A DNA stretch of 64,000 bases from Actinokineospora diospyrosa (GCF_024171925.1 NZ_JAMTCO010000002.1:151041-215040); one strand, 5' to 3'; shown: positions 32,190 through 41,327, counted from the first letter of the stretch. Numbers and translations are program-made. Notes: generated by a model from the sequence alone, not told the origin.

Positions 32190-32705
32190 CGCGGGGCGTC
32201 ACCGGTTGGCGGGACCGCAGGGCGGCCCGGCTCGCGGCGGCACCGGATCCGGGTGCGTGGCTAGTCGGGCAGGCACGGCCGGTGGCCTGACTGTCCACAT
32301 CGGAGGGTTGGGGTTCACCCGTTGCGGTGGCCTAGGCCAGCCGGGTGGACGTGTACCAGCGCCGGGATGTGCGGGCCGAGTTCACCGCGCCGAGTGGGGG
32401 GACGAGCAGGCCCTGGGACTTCGCGGTGGTCCGCGACCCGGTGACCGGGGCTCTACTCCGTGCGCCCGGCGATCCAGAACCTGTGGCCGGCCGCGACGGC
32501 GGAGAATTTGAGGATGGGGTGGGTTAGTTTTTACCAGGAGGACCACCTCCGGTCCCTCCTGGACTGCCCCGCGTCGGTGCGCCCGGTCGAGCGGCTCCAG
32601 GAGGTGCCGGATCGGGAACGACACGGCTGGCGGAGCGAGCAGGTCACCTGGTCGAGCGCTACACCCGGGGACAGCACCGCCTGACACGGAGAGGCGGCGT
32701 GGCGG
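32190..32705 (+). other. 516-bp gap, possible gene remnants
   Basis: Two short frames have protein-like composition: 32345-32527 (VDVYQRRDVRAEFTAP, then WDFAVVRDPVTGALL) and 32460-32684 (WVSFYQEDHLRSLLDCP). They overlap out of phase and neither has a ribosome-binding site, which would fit one frameshifted, decaying gene. Neither half is recognised, so nothing is annotated as a gene here. Confidence 0.35.
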
Positions 32706-33176
32706 ATGAGAACGGCATTGGTACTGGGCGGGAGCGGCATGCTCACCGGGTGCGCGGAACGACTAGTGGCCAACGGTTGGCACGTAGTGCTGCCGTGCAG
32801 GCACTACGCCCCATTGGCTGCCGATCACCACAGTGGCTGCGGTAGGGCTACCTGGGTGGAGGTCGACTGGTCCAAGCCCCAGCTCTTGGCGACTCGAACC
32901 GCCCGCATCCTTGACCACCCCGCCGAGCTCCTCATCACCTGGCTCCCCGACGACACCCTTGACCCTGCCCTTCGTGCGGTAGAGCCACTTCTCGCCCCAG
33001 GTGCCCCAGTCGTCGAGGCCCACGACCGTCCATCCACAACGGCGCTACCCGACCACCCCACCCAGCACGTCGTGCTAAGCCCCATCGGCTACGCCGGACG
33101 CACCCGCAGGCCGTCGAGCGCGGAGATCACCGAGGGCATCCTGCGCGCCACCCGTCGCGCTCTTATCAGCCACTGA
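32706..33176 (+). CDS. Short Rossmann-fold protein
   Basis: This encodes 156 residues. The glycine motif GGSGML at 8-13 begins a Rossmann fold, followed by a W-containing strand and PAELLITWLP, as in truncated short-chain dehydrogenases. There is no Tyr-x3-Lys catalytic pair, so enzyme activity is doubtful. ATG 32706 follows a purine-rich GGAGAGGCGG stretch. Specific function unknown. Confidence 0.6.
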   Translation: MRTALVLGGSGMLTGCAERLVANGWHVVLPCRHYAPLAADHHSGCGRATWVEVDWSKPQLLATRTARILDHPAELLITWLPDDTLDPALRAVEPLLAPGAPVVEAHDRPSTTALPDHPTQHVVLSPIGYAGRTRRPSSAEITEGILRATRRALISH

Positions 33177-33184
33177 CCCGGCGG

Positions 33185-33300
33185 CCGCACTACAGACCCA
33201 ATCGCCCGCACAGACCCAGTCACCCGCACAGACCCAGTCACCCGCACAGACCCAGTCACCCGCACAGACCCAGTTGCCCGCACTGACCCGATCGCCCGCC
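33185..33300. repeat. 18-bp tandem repeat
   Basis: About six copies of CACCCGCACAGACCCAGT lie head to tail between the Rossmann-fold gene and the TetR gene. Three units (33221-33274) are identical; the outer ones have drifted. No open frame uses it convincingly. Confidence 0.85.
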
Positions 33301-33314
33301 GGGTGGGCGCGTGC

Positions 33315-33896
33315 TCACCCGGCGCGCAGGCCGCGGACCAGCGTCAGCACCGAGTCGCGCACCTGCACCGCCGTGCGCTCCGGGGTGAACACCTGCCAGT
33401 CCAGGGTCACCACCAGCACCGTGCCGAACAGCGCCGCCGACGCCGTCGCCACCTCGACCCCCGCGGGCAGTTCGCCCGCCTCCGCCAGCCGCTCCAGGTG
33501 GCCGCGGATGATCGAGGTGACCTCCGCGCGCAGCAGCGCCAACGTCTCCCGCCACTGGCCCGGCGTCCGCCACAGCTCGCTCACCAGCAGCTGCGCGAAG
33601 GTCGGGTACTCGGCGAAGAACCCGACCATCCCGTCGATCAGCGCCGTCAGCGTGTCCGGCGCCGGGCCTGCCGCCGCGCGCAGCCGGGCCGCGAGCAGGT
33701 CGACCCCGTAGCGCAGCAGGGCGTCGATCAGGCCGTCCTTGCTGCCGAAGTTGTAGTAGACCGTCCCCTTCGCGACGCCTGCCTCGGCGGCGATCTCGTC
33801 CACGGTCAACCCGACCATGCCCCGGGTACCGGCCAACCGCAGCGTCGCGTCGAACAGCTTGCGCTTCGTTGCGCCGGTCCGCGCTGGCCTGGTCAC
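33315..33896 (-). CDS. TetR-family transcriptional repressor
   Basis: This encodes 193 residues with an N-terminal TetR helix-turn-helix (ATLRLAGTRGMVGLTVDEIA, then GVAKGTVYYNFGSKDGLIDAL) and a helical ligand domain. GTG 33896 overlaps the stop of the YhgE-like gene by 4 nt, so it is the last gene of the operon it probably controls. The palindrome at 36505-36528 before the first gene of the operon is the likely operator. Confidence 0.9.
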   Translation of the reverse strand: MTRPARTGATKRKLFDATLRLAGTRGMVGLTVDEIAAEAGVAKGTVYYNFGSKDGLIDALLRYGVDLLAARLRAAAGPAPDTLTALIDGMVGFFAEYPTFAQLLVSELWRTPGQWRETLALLRAEVTSIIRGHLERLAEAGELPAGVEVATASAALFGTVLVVTLDWQVFTPERTAVQVRDSVLTLVRGLRAG

Positions 33897-35872
33897 AAAA
33901 CCAGCTCCGGCTTCAGCCGCGCCGGGGTCCAAACCCGCTGCCTGCGCGCGGCGAGGGTCGACACCACGAGTCCTCCGATCAGGTAGGCCAGCAGCACCCC
34001 CACGTCCACACCGATGCTGCCCGCGGCGCCACCGTAGAGCAGGTGCCGCAGCCCGTCGACGACGTACCCCATCGGCAGCACCTGGTGCAGCGGGATCAGC
34101 GCGTCCGGCAGCGTCTGCCACGGGAACGTCCCACCCGCGCTGATCAGCTGCAAGATCAGCACCACCAGCGCGACGAACTTGCCGACCGGGCCCAGCGCCG
34201 CGTTCAGCGCGTGCACCACCGAGACGAACGTCAGCGACGTCAGCATCAGGAAACCGAGCGTGGCGACCGGGCGCGCGGGGTCGATGCCGATCACCGTGGT
34301 CACCACGGTGAACATCAGCACCACCTGGGCCACCCCGAGCGCGGCGGGGGTCAGCCAGCCCGCCAGCGCCGTGCGCACCGCCGAGTGGCCCGCGGCCAGC
34401 GCGCGCGCCGACAGCGGCCGGACCAGCAGGAACAGCACGAACGCGCCGATCCACATGGCGAGGCCGAGGAAGAACGGGGCGAGCCCGGCGCCGTAGCTGC
34501 CCGCGCTGTTCTCGCCGACGGTGTGCACCGACACCGGGTCGCCGATGGTCTTGGCCGTGGCGTCGCGGGTCGCGTCGTCCGGGTGCGGGATCTGGCCGAG
34601 CCCGGCGGTCAGCCCGTCGCGCAGCTGGACCGAGCCGTCCGACAGCGACTTGGTGCCCGCGGCCAACTGGTCGACACCGGTCACCGCCTTGCCCTCGCCG
34701 TCGCGCAACGCCACCGCGCCGTCGCGCAGCTTGGCCGTGCCCGCCGCCAGTTCGCGGCCGCCCCCGGCGGCGTCGGAGATCCCGCCCGCGAGCGCGGGCG
34801 CCGCGCCAGCCAACGCCTCGGCCCCGTCGGCGACCTGGTCGGCGCCGGTCGCCAGCGCCCGCAGCTGCCCGCTCGCGGACTTCACCTGCGTGTTCGCCTG
34901 CTCGACCGGGGTGCGCAGGCTCCGCAGCTGCGCCAGCACCTGGTCGACGTCGGCCGCGGGCAGCCCCGCGTCGCGCAGCTTCGCCTCGATCGCGGTGTCG
35001 AGCTCGTCGAGGTGGTCCACCGCCTTCTGCGCCGCGCCGGACAGGTTCTCCGCCGTGCGCGCCACCTGGTCGTCCCCGGTCGCGACCTTGCGCGCGCCGG
35101 TGGCCAACTCCGTCGCCTGCGCGGGCAGGTCCTTCGTCTTGGCCTGCAACGTGTCCAGCCCGGTCGACAGCTTCTTCGCGCCGGTGGCCGCCGTGGTCGC
35201 GCCGTCGGCGAGCCGGGTCGCGCCGTCGGCCAGTTCGCGCTGCCCGGACGCCAGTTGGGTCGCGCCCGAGTTGGCCTGGGCGGCGCCGTCGGCCAACCGC
35301 GCGGCGCCGTCGGCCGCCTGCTGGGTGCGCTCGTAGACGGTGCCGAACCCGACGAGGAACTTCTCCGCCGCCTGCGTGCCCACCGACGCCGCCACCGACT
35401 CGCGCACCGCGCTGACCACCCGGTCGGCGATCGTGCCGACGAGGTAGTTGTTGGCGTCGTTGGTGGTCACCGTGATCATCCCCTGGCGGGGCGCGAAGTC
35501 CGAGGAGGACGCCAGCGACGCGGAGAAGTCTTCCGGCAGGGTGATCGAGAACGTGTACTCGCCGGTGCGGACCCCGTCCTCGGCGGCCTTGCCGTCCACC
35601 TCGCGCCAGTCGAACTTGCCGGACGCCTTCAACTCGTCGGCGACCTTGCGACCCGCGTCGACCCGACTGCCGTCCGCCTGTACCAGCCCCTTATCGCTCA
35701 CCACCAGTGCCGCCGGGATCTTGTCCAACCGGTTGTACGGGTCGGCGTTGGCATAGAGGTACAGCGAGCCGTAGAGGAGCGGAACCAGTACTAGCGCCAA
35801 GACAGCCAACTTCGGCAAGGTGCCCGAGCTGACCCGGCGCAGCTCATTGCGGGCGAGGCGGAAGACGCTCAC
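33893..35872 (-). CDS. YhgE/Pip-type membrane protein (ABC-2 related exporter)
   Basis: This encodes 659 residues. One N-terminal membrane helix is followed by a 400-residue extracytoplasmic part made of degenerate repeats (LADGATRLADGA, LSTGLDTLQ, LATGARKVATG), typical of the long coiled-coil arms of YhgE/Pip proteins, and five C-terminal helices of ABC-2 type. Relatives take part in export or in phage receptor function in Gram-positives. It is encoded between an ABC-ATPase-like gene and a TetR gene with 4-nt overlaps on both sides, so the three form one system. Confidence 0.85.
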   Translation of the reverse strand: MSVFRLARNELRRVSSGTLPKLAVLALVLVPLLYGSLYLYANADPYNRLDKIPAALVVSDKGLVQADGSRVDAGRKVADELKASGKFDWREVDGKAAEDGVRTGEYTFSITLPEDFSASLASSSDFAPRQGMITVTTNDANNYLVGTIADRVVSAVRESVAASVGTQAAEKFLVGFGTVYERTQQAADGAARLADGAAQANSGATQLASGQRELADGATRLADGATTAATGAKKLSTGLDTLQAKTKDLPAQATELATGARKVATGDDQVARTAENLSGAAQKAVDHLDELDTAIEAKLRDAGLPAADVDQVLAQLRSLRTPVEQANTQVKSASGQLRALATGADQVADGAEALAGAAPALAGGISDAAGGGRELAAGTAKLRDGAVALRDGEGKAVTGVDQLAAGTKSLSDGSVQLRDGLTAGLGQIPHPDDATRDATAKTIGDPVSVHTVGENSAGSYGAGLAPFFLGLAMWIGAFVLFLLVRPLSARALAAGHSAVRTALAGWLTPAALGVAQVVLMFTVVTTVIGIDPARPVATLGFLMLTSLTFVSVVHALNAALGPVGKFVALVVLILQLISAGGTFPWQTLPDALIPLHQVLPMGYVVDGLRHLLYGGAAGSIGVDVGVLLAYLIGGLVVSTLAARRQRVWTPARLKPELVL

Positions 35873-36495
35873 AGGGTCGACTCCAAGGGGGCGGGCTGAT
35901 CCGACTCGCCGAGCCGGGCGGGGTTGATGGGCAGGCGCAGCGCGGTGGAGGTACCGCAGAGCACGACGACGGCGCGGCCATCGCGCGCTTGCGCCATCGC
36001 GGTCGGCAACCAGTCGGCGGGATTGCTGGAGTGCCGGTCGGGGGTGTCGAGCACCAGCAGTTCGGCGCCGGGCCGCAGGGCCGCGAGCCTGGTCAGCAGC
36101 GCGACCCTGGCCGCGCCGGGGACGTCCTCGAACCGCGTCCCGGCCGCCAGGCCGTGTTCGGCGAGCAGCTCCGCGGTCGTCGCCCGGCGGCCGCGGGCGC
36201 CCGCCAGCGCCAACTCCTCGGCGATCACGTCGGCGACCCGCAGGTTCGGTTCCGGCGCGGTCACCTCGGGGGCGTCGACCAGCACCGCGTGCGCGCGCAG
36301 TTCACCCGCCGATGGGGTGACAGATCCTGCCGACGGGGTGATCCGCCCGGTCAGCGCCAGGCCGAACGCGGTATGCCCGGCATTGGGTTCGCCCGCGACC
36401 ACCGCCAGCTCGCCCGGTCGCACCCGCAGCGAGGTCGGCTCCAGCAGCCGCCCGTGCGCGCCGGTGACCACGACGTGGTCCGCGTGGACCTCCAT
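35869..36495 (-). CDS. Degenerate ABC-type ATP-binding protein of the YhgE operon
   Basis: This encodes 208 residues, arranged like an ABC ATPase: LEPTSLRVRPGELAVVAGEPNAGHT in the Walker A position, and AELLVLDTPDRHSS in the Walker B position. The invariant Walker A lysine is His (GEPNAGHT), the signature LSGGQ is reduced to VPGAA, and the Walker B catalytic Glu is Thr. It probably cannot hydrolyse ATP normally and may have a structural or sensing role. ATG 36495 has AAAGGAGG at ideal distance, so the start is secure. Confidence 0.72.
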   Translation of the reverse strand: MEVHADHVVVTGAHGRLLEPTSLRVRPGELAVVAGEPNAGHTAFGLALTGRITPSAGSVTPSAGELRAHAVLVDAPEVTAPEPNLRVADVIAEELALAGARGRRATTAELLAEHGLAAGTRFEDVPGAARVALLTRLAALRPGAELLVLDTPDRHSSNPADWLPTAMAQARDGRAVVVLCGTSTALRLPINPARLGESDQPAPLESTL

Positions 36496-36504
36496 GACGC
36501 CTCC

Positions 36505-36528
36505 TTTGAACTGACCAGTCAGTTCAAA
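36505..36528. promoter_or_regulatory. TetR-type palindromic operator
   Basis: TTTGAACTGAC-CA-GTCAGTTCAAA is a perfect inverted repeat with 11-bp arms, placed 9 nt upstream of the first start codon of the three-gene operon that ends with a TetR gene. Size and symmetry fit autoregulation by that TetR protein. Confidence 0.8.
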
Positions 36529-36625
36529 TAGTGCGCCCGCGCGGGCCGGACCGCAACCGGGTAGTGGGTGATCCCGGCTACCCGATCGGGGGAACCGACC
36601 AGCGAACCGGACCATCCGAGCCCGC

Positions 36626-36916
36626 GTGACAAGACAGCTCAAACTGCTCGTCGCGGGCCTGGCCTGCGCGCTCGTCCCGTACCTGTTCTTCGTGGGCATC
36701 TCCCAGACGAAGAAGGTCAACGGCCAAGTGGTCGTCGAGGAATCGCTCAACATCGGTGGGGTCATCGCGGGCATCGCGGCCATCGCCATCGCCTGGGCCA
36801 TGGCGATGAAGTGGGAGACCGAGGCCGACAAGGCGCCGCACTGGCGGATCGCCGCCGCCGTGATCGCCCTGCTCGGTGCCGCGCAGATCGTGATCAGCCT
36901 CGACCTGATCGGCTGA
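36626..36916 (+). CDS. Small membrane protein of unknown function
   Basis: This encodes 96 residues with three hydrophobic helices (about 5-25, 42-62 and 75-94) separated by short polar loops. GTG 36626 has no strong ribosome-binding site. It is transcribed divergently from the YhgE operon. Family not recognised. Confidence 0.55.
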   Translation: MTRQLKLLVAGLACALVPYLFFVGISQTKKVNGQVVVEESLNIGGVIAGIAAIAIAWAMAMKWETEADKAPHWRIAAAVIALLGAAQIVISLDLIG

Positions 36917-36919
36917 GCC

Positions 36920-37840
36920 TCAGCGCACCGCGCCCGCGGGCCGGGTCTCCCACACCGTCCACAGGGGCCGATAGCCCTGCCGCGCCCAGAACACCGGGGA
37001 CACCGGGTTGGGCGGGTTGTAATAGAGGAACGAACCGACGGTGCCCGGCCCTAGCAGCGCGGCGTGGGCAACGTCCATCAACGCCCGACCCACCCCGGTA
37101 CCGCGCGCGGACGGCAGCACCGACAGGCAGTTCACATAGCCCCAGCGGCCGTGCTTCACCCGCGTCTCCGCCCAAGAACCCGGCGTCGAGCTCGTGTGCC
37201 AGCCCTCGACGTGCCCGACCGGGACCCCGTCGACCTCGGCGATCCACACCGGGTCGCCCTGGGCGAGGTGGCGGCGCAGCGTCTCCCGCTTGATGTTCGC
37301 CGCCCCCGGCCGCAGCACCGCGCCGCCCACCAGCGACGAGTACGCCACCTCGGCCATCGCGGAGACCACCAGCGCGTCCAGGTCGGCCGCGGTCGCCCGC
37401 CGGACCACCGCCCCGGCGGGCTCCCCGCCCGGCCGAGCCCCGCCGGTCCGCACGGCGAGCACGGCCAGCGGGACGAACCCGTGCGCGAGCAGCGCCGCCG
37501 TCGCCTCGACGTCGCGGCTCGGCCAGGTCACCACGCACGCCGAGTCCCGACCGGGGGACACCCGCGCCACGATCGAGGGCCACCGCCGCAGCAGCGCGTC
37601 GACACCGGGGCCACCCGCCGCCCCGACCAGCGGGTGCAACTCCCACACCTGCGCCGCCGACCACAGCGTCTGCGGCGTGCCCGGGTCGGCCGAGGTCTTC
37701 GTGATCACCCCGGCCACCCGCTCGCCGTCGGCCAGCGCCGCGGTGATCACCTCGCCCGGCGGCGGGTCGACGGCCGCGGGCAGCAGCGGGTCGAGCGCGG
37801 CGAAGCGGGCGGACTGCGCGCGCACCAGCGGGGCGGTCAC
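36920..37840 (-). CDS. GNAT-family N-acetyltransferase
   Basis: The product is 306 residues. The C-terminal half has the acetyl-CoA-binding pattern VNCLSVLPSARGTGVGRALMDVA, preceded by VWIAEVDGVPVGHVEG; the N-terminal half resembles a second, worn GNAT fold. Acetyl acceptor unknown. The start overlaps the stop of the methyltransferase gene by 4 nt. Confidence 0.8.
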   Translation of the reverse strand: MTAPLVRAQSARFAALDPLLPAAVDPPPGEVITAALADGERVAGVITKTSADPGTPQTLWSAAQVWELHPLVGAAGGPGVDALLRRWPSIVARVSPGRDSACVVTWPSRDVEATAALLAHGFVPLAVLAVRTGGARPGGEPAGAVVRRATAADLDALVVSAMAEVAYSSLVGGAVLRPGAANIKRETLRRHLAQGDPVWIAEVDGVPVGHVEGWHTSSTPGSWAETRVKHGRWGYVNCLSVLPSARGTGVGRALMDVAHAALLGPGTVGSFLYYNPPNPVSPVFWARQGYRPLWTVWETRPAGAVR

Positions 37841-38661
37841 CGGCGGCAGCGGAAGATCGCGGTCCCCGGGAAGAGTTCACCGCGCAACGGGCTCCACTGG
37901 CCCCACTGCTGCGTGTGCCCCTCCGGCCACTCCGGCTCCACCAGGTCGAACAGCTCGAACCCGGCCGCGCCCAGCGCCCGCACGTAGTCGCCCAGCGTGC
38001 GGTGGTGCTCGACGTAGGTGGGCACCCCGTCGGCGTCGACCTCCACGTAGGGGGTGCGGTCGAAGTACGACCCGGTCACCAGCAGCCCGTTCGGGCCGGG
38101 GTCGTCGGGGAAGATCCACCGCATCGGGTGGGTGACCGCGAAGGTCCACGTGCCGCCCGGCCGCAGCACCCGCGCGACCTCGGTGAACACCGCCTGGACG
38201 TCGGCGACGAAGGGCACCGCGCCGAAGGCCGAGCACGCCAGGTCGAACGTGCCGGACCCGAACGGCAGCCGCTCGGCGTTGGCCCGCACCAGCGGCACCC
38301 GCGTCCCGGTCGCGGTGTTGGCGGCCGCGGCGTAGCGCAGCATCCCGCTCGACAGGTCCAGGCCGACGACCCGGGCGCCCTGGTCGGCCAGCCAGCGCGC
38401 GCACGGCGCCGACCCGCAGCCGATCTCCAGCACGTCCTTGCCCACGACCGGCCCGAGCAGGCCCGCCTCCGCCTCGCGCACCCGCTCCGGGCACCACATG
38501 AAGTCGCTGACCCCGAGGAACTCGCCGTGCTCGCGGTGGTAGTCGTCGGCGTCGGCGTCCCACCAGGCGATGTTCGCCGCCACCGACTCGGCCGACCCCA
38601 CGCTCATCCGCGCAACGCCGGTGGTACCCAGTGCCCGCTCCGCGCTGGTCTCGCTCGCCAC
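37837..38661 (-). CDS. SAM-dependent methyltransferase
   Basis: This encodes 274 residues with motif I VLEIGCGSAPCARWLADQG, an acidic GLDLS end of strand 2, ANAERLPFGSGTFDLACSAFG and EVARVLRPGGTW, the class I methyltransferase pattern of the UbiE/BioC type. Substrate unknown. GTG 38661 is the most upstream plausible start; ATG 38607 is an alternative that trims 18 residues. Confidence 0.85.
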   Translation of the reverse strand: MASETSAERALGTTGVARMSVGSAESVAANIAWWDADADDYHREHGEFLGVSDFMWCPERVREAEAGLLGPVVGKDVLEIGCGSAPCARWLADQGARVVGLDLSSGMLRYAAAANTATGTRVPLVRANAERLPFGSGTFDLACSAFGAVPFVADVQAVFTEVARVLRPGGTWTFAVTHPMRWIFPDDPGPNGLLVTGSYFDRTPYVEVDADGVPTYVEHHRTLGDYVRALGAAGFELFDLVEPEWPEGHTQQWGQWSPLRGELFPGTAIFRCRR

Positions 38662-38931
38662 CAGGCCATCCTGCCGTGCGCGGGTGCGGGGCGGCAGGAG
38701 GGTACCCCGGGTTTGCCCGGCTCTCCGGGGGCCGCGTAGGATACATCCGCGCGGTGGTAACGCGCTGCCCCGGGTTTCCGACCGCTGGGAAGCCCTGGCG
38801 GGAATGGTCCGGGGTGGCGCGGTGTTGGCGGTGTTCGTTCCTGTTCTCCGGGTGCCCGTCGGCGGCACGATCCCGCGGCGCCCCAAGAACTGAACCCAGC
38901 GACCCCAATCCGTACCGGAGCCACCTACCTA

Positions 38932-40437
38932 ATGTCCACCGACACCACCATTGTCCCGGCTGCAGCAGCGCCGAAGCAGCAGGTCGCCATCAACGACATC
39001 GGGACGGAGGAGGAGTTCCTCGCCGCGATCGACGCGACGATCAAGTACTTCAACGACGGTGACATCGTTGAGGGCACGATCGTCAAGGTCGACCGGGACG
39101 AGGTCCTGCTCGACATCGGCTACAAGACCGAGGGCGTCATCCCCTCGCGCGAGCTGTCGATCAAGCACGATGTCGACCCCGCCGACGTGGTCAGCGTCGG
39201 TGACGAGGTCGAGGCCCTCGTCCTCCAGAAGGAGGACAAGGAGGGCCGCCTGATCCTGTCCAAGAAGCGCGCTCAGTACGAGCGGGCTTGGGGCACGATC
39301 GAGGCACTCAAGGAGTCGGACGAGCCGGTCAAGGGCACGGTCATCGAGGTCGTCAAGGGTGGTCTCATCCTCGACATCGGTCTTCGCGGCTTCCTCCCCG
39401 CCTCGCTGGTGGAGATGCGCCGCGTGCGCGACCTGCAGCCGTACGTGGGCCGCGAGCTCGAGGCGAAGATCATAGAGCTGGACAAGAACCGCAACAACGT
39501 CGTGCTCTCGCGGCGTGCGTGGCTGGAGCAGACCCAGTCCGAGGTGCGCAGCGAGTTCCTCAACCAGCTGCAGAAGGGCCAGGTCCGCAAGGGCGTCGTG
39601 TCCTCGATCGTCAACTTCGGTGCCTTCGTGGACCTCGGTGGCGTCGACGGCCTGGTGCACGTCTCGGAGCTGTCCTGGAAGCACATCGACCACCCCTCCG
39701 AGGTGGTCGAGGTCGGCCAGGAGGTCACCGTCGAGGTCCTCGACGTCGACATGGAGCGCGAGCGCGTCTCCCTGTCGCTGAAGGCGACCCAGGAAGACCC
39801 GTGGCGCCAGTTCGCCCGCACCCACGCGATCGGTCAGATCGTGCCGGGCAAGGTCACGAAGCTGGTTCCGTTCGGTGCGTTCGTCCGCGTGGACGAGGGC
39901 ATCGAGGGCCTGGTCCACATCTCCGAGCTGGCCGAGCGCCACGTGGAGATCCCGGAGCAGGTCGTGCAGGTCGGCAACGACGTCATGGTCAAGGTCATCG
40001 ACATCGACCTGGAGCGCCGCCGCATCTCGCTGTCGCTCAAGCAGGCGAACGAGGGCTTCACGACCGAGACCGAGTTCGACCCGACCCAGTACGGCATGGC
40101 CGCCGAGTACGACCCCGAGGGCAACTACATCTACCCCGAGGGCTTCGACCCGGACACCCAGGAGTGGCAGGAAGGCTTCGAGAAGCAGCGCGAGGAGTGG
40201 GAGCGCCAGTACGCCGACGCGCACGCCCGCTACGAGCAGCACATGAAGCAGATCGCCAAGGCAGCGGAGGCCGACGCGGCCGCCGAGGCCGAGGGTGTCA
40301 TCGCGGCCGCCACCGGCGGCGGCGAGCAGAACTACTCCTCCACCGGCGGCGGTGAGAAGCCCGCCCAGAGCGGCGGCACCCTCGCCTCCGACGAGCAGCT
40401 CGCGGCACTGCGCGAGAAGCTCTCCGGCGGCGTGTGA
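38932..40437 (+). CDS. rpsA: 30S ribosomal protein S1
   Basis: The product is 501 residues with four S1 RNA-binding domains at roughly 36-105, 122-187, 208-277 and 293-362 (for example GTIVKVDRDEVLLDIGYKTEG and GVVSSIVNFGAFVDLGGVDG). Four domains rather than the six of E. coli is the actinobacterial form. An acidic, Gly-rich C-terminal tail follows. The start is preceded by a leader of up to 270 nt. A strong terminator follows 15 nt after the stop. Confidence 0.95.
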   Translation: MSTDTTIVPAAAAPKQQVAINDIGTEEEFLAAIDATIKYFNDGDIVEGTIVKVDRDEVLLDIGYKTEGVIPSRELSIKHDVDPADVVSVGDEVEALVLQKEDKEGRLILSKKRAQYERAWGTIEALKESDEPVKGTVIEVVKGGLILDIGLRGFLPASLVEMRRVRDLQPYVGRELEAKIIELDKNRNNVVLSRRAWLEQTQSEVRSEFLNQLQKGQVRKGVVSSIVNFGAFVDLGGVDGLVHVSELSWKHIDHPSEVVEVGQEVTVEVLDVDMERERVSLSLKATQEDPWRQFARTHAIGQIVPGKVTKLVPFGAFVRVDEGIEGLVHISELAERHVEIPEQVVQVGNDVMVKVIDIDLERRRISLSLKQANEGFTTETEFDPTQYGMAAEYDPEGNYIYPEGFDPDTQEWQEGFEKQREEWERQYADAHARYEQHMKQIAKAAEADAAAEAEGVIAAATGGGEQNYSSTGGGEKPAQSGGTLASDEQLAALREKLSGGV

Positions 40438-40452
40438 GCTAGCTGAAGTCCT

Positions 40453-40489
40453 CGAGAGCCCCGCACCTGTTCCAGGTGCGGGGCTCTCG
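40453..40489 (+). terminator. Terminator after rpsA
   Basis: CGAGAGCCCCGCACCT (40453-40468) pairs perfectly with AGGTGCGGGGCTCTCG (40474-40489) around GTTCC, followed by GCTTTCT. Confidence 0.93.
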
Positions 40490-40560
40490 GCTTTCTCAGC
40501 AGGCCCGCCCCCGGTGAGCTCCCACTTTCGCGGCGCCGCAACGCGGTCTACCGTCAGCCG

Positions 40561-41127
40561 ATGCGGATCCTGCTGGTGTCCCTGGTCTTGAGCCTGGCGG
40601 CCTGCACGTCCGCGCCGCCCACCACCCCCAGGGCCCCCGAGATCCCGCAGTTCTCCACCACGACCCCCAAGCCGCGCGCCGAGCGCACCCTGCCCGATTC
40701 CTGCGCGAAGGTCCTCACCCGCGAGGACCTCGACGCCACCGTCGCCACTGTCATCACCGGGCGCACCGAGGTCGTGGCCGGGGTCGCGCTGCCCAAGATC
40801 GGGCGGACCGGCCGGATCGACTGCTACTACGGCATCCCGCAGGGGCAGCCGACGACCGCCGCGGTGCTCACCGTGGGGATGGCCGCCTACACCGACAGCG
40901 CGTCAGCGGCGCAGCGGATCCAGGACACCGTCAACACCGAGCGGGACAACGGGATCGCGCCCCGGGAGATCCAGGTGGGGCTGGACAAGGGGTTCCTGCT
41001 CGACGGCGCGACCCGCACGGTGGTCGTCGCGCACGGGAAGATCACCGTGGCGGTGAGCGTCAAGCCCGAGCTCGCCACGGGGGAGCAGGTCGCCGCGTTG
41101 GCCGACCTGGCGCTCACCGCGCGCTAA
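40561..41127 (+). CDS. DUF3558-like lipoprotein
   Basis: This encodes 188 residues. A short lipoprotein signal (LLVSLVLSLAAC) is followed by a Pro/Thr linker and a small alpha/beta domain with two further cysteines (PDSCAKVLT and RIDCYYG), the DUF3558 pattern of actinobacterial surface lipoproteins. ATG 40561 lies 6 nt after TACCGT (40549-40554), so the message is probably leaderless. Function unknown. Confidence 0.72.
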   Translation: MRILLVSLVLSLAACTSAPPTTPRAPEIPQFSTTTPKPRAERTLPDSCAKVLTREDLDATVATVITGRTEVVAGVALPKIGRTGRIDCYYGIPQGQPTTAAVLTVGMAAYTDSASAAQRIQDTVNTERDNGIAPREIQVGLDKGFLLDGATRTVVVAHGKITVAVSVKPELATGEQVAALADLALTAR

Positions 41128-41327
41128 GCGGTCCGGACCTGCGGCGCCCACGCCCGCTCCACCGCGGCCGCGGCGGCCCGGCGGCGGAGTCCGGCGAGGC
41201 TGTGCCGGGCGGGGGCCGCGAGCATCGACCACCACGAGCGGTGCACGGGCACGGTGACGTGCTCGGTGCAGTGCACCAGGCCCGGCGTGCCGAGCCGGTG
41301 CCGTCCCCGGCGTCTCGTGTCGCGCAT
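41124..41327 (-). CDS. Small basic hypothetical protein
   Basis: This encodes 67 residues, rich in Arg and Ala, with a central VTVPVHRSWWSML segment; probably two helices. ATG 41327 has GGAGGA 5 nt upstream, the main reason to accept it. It converges on the lipoprotein gene with a 4-nt overlap of the stops. Family not recognised. Confidence 0.5.
   Translation of the reverse strand: MRDTRRRGRHRLGTPGLVHCTEHVTVPVHRSWWSMLAAPARHSLAGLRRRAAAAAVERAWAPQVRTA

Noticed and set aside
33089-33283. Minus-strand frame encoding repeated RVTGSV
   Set aside because: It is only the translation of the 18-bp tandem repeat.
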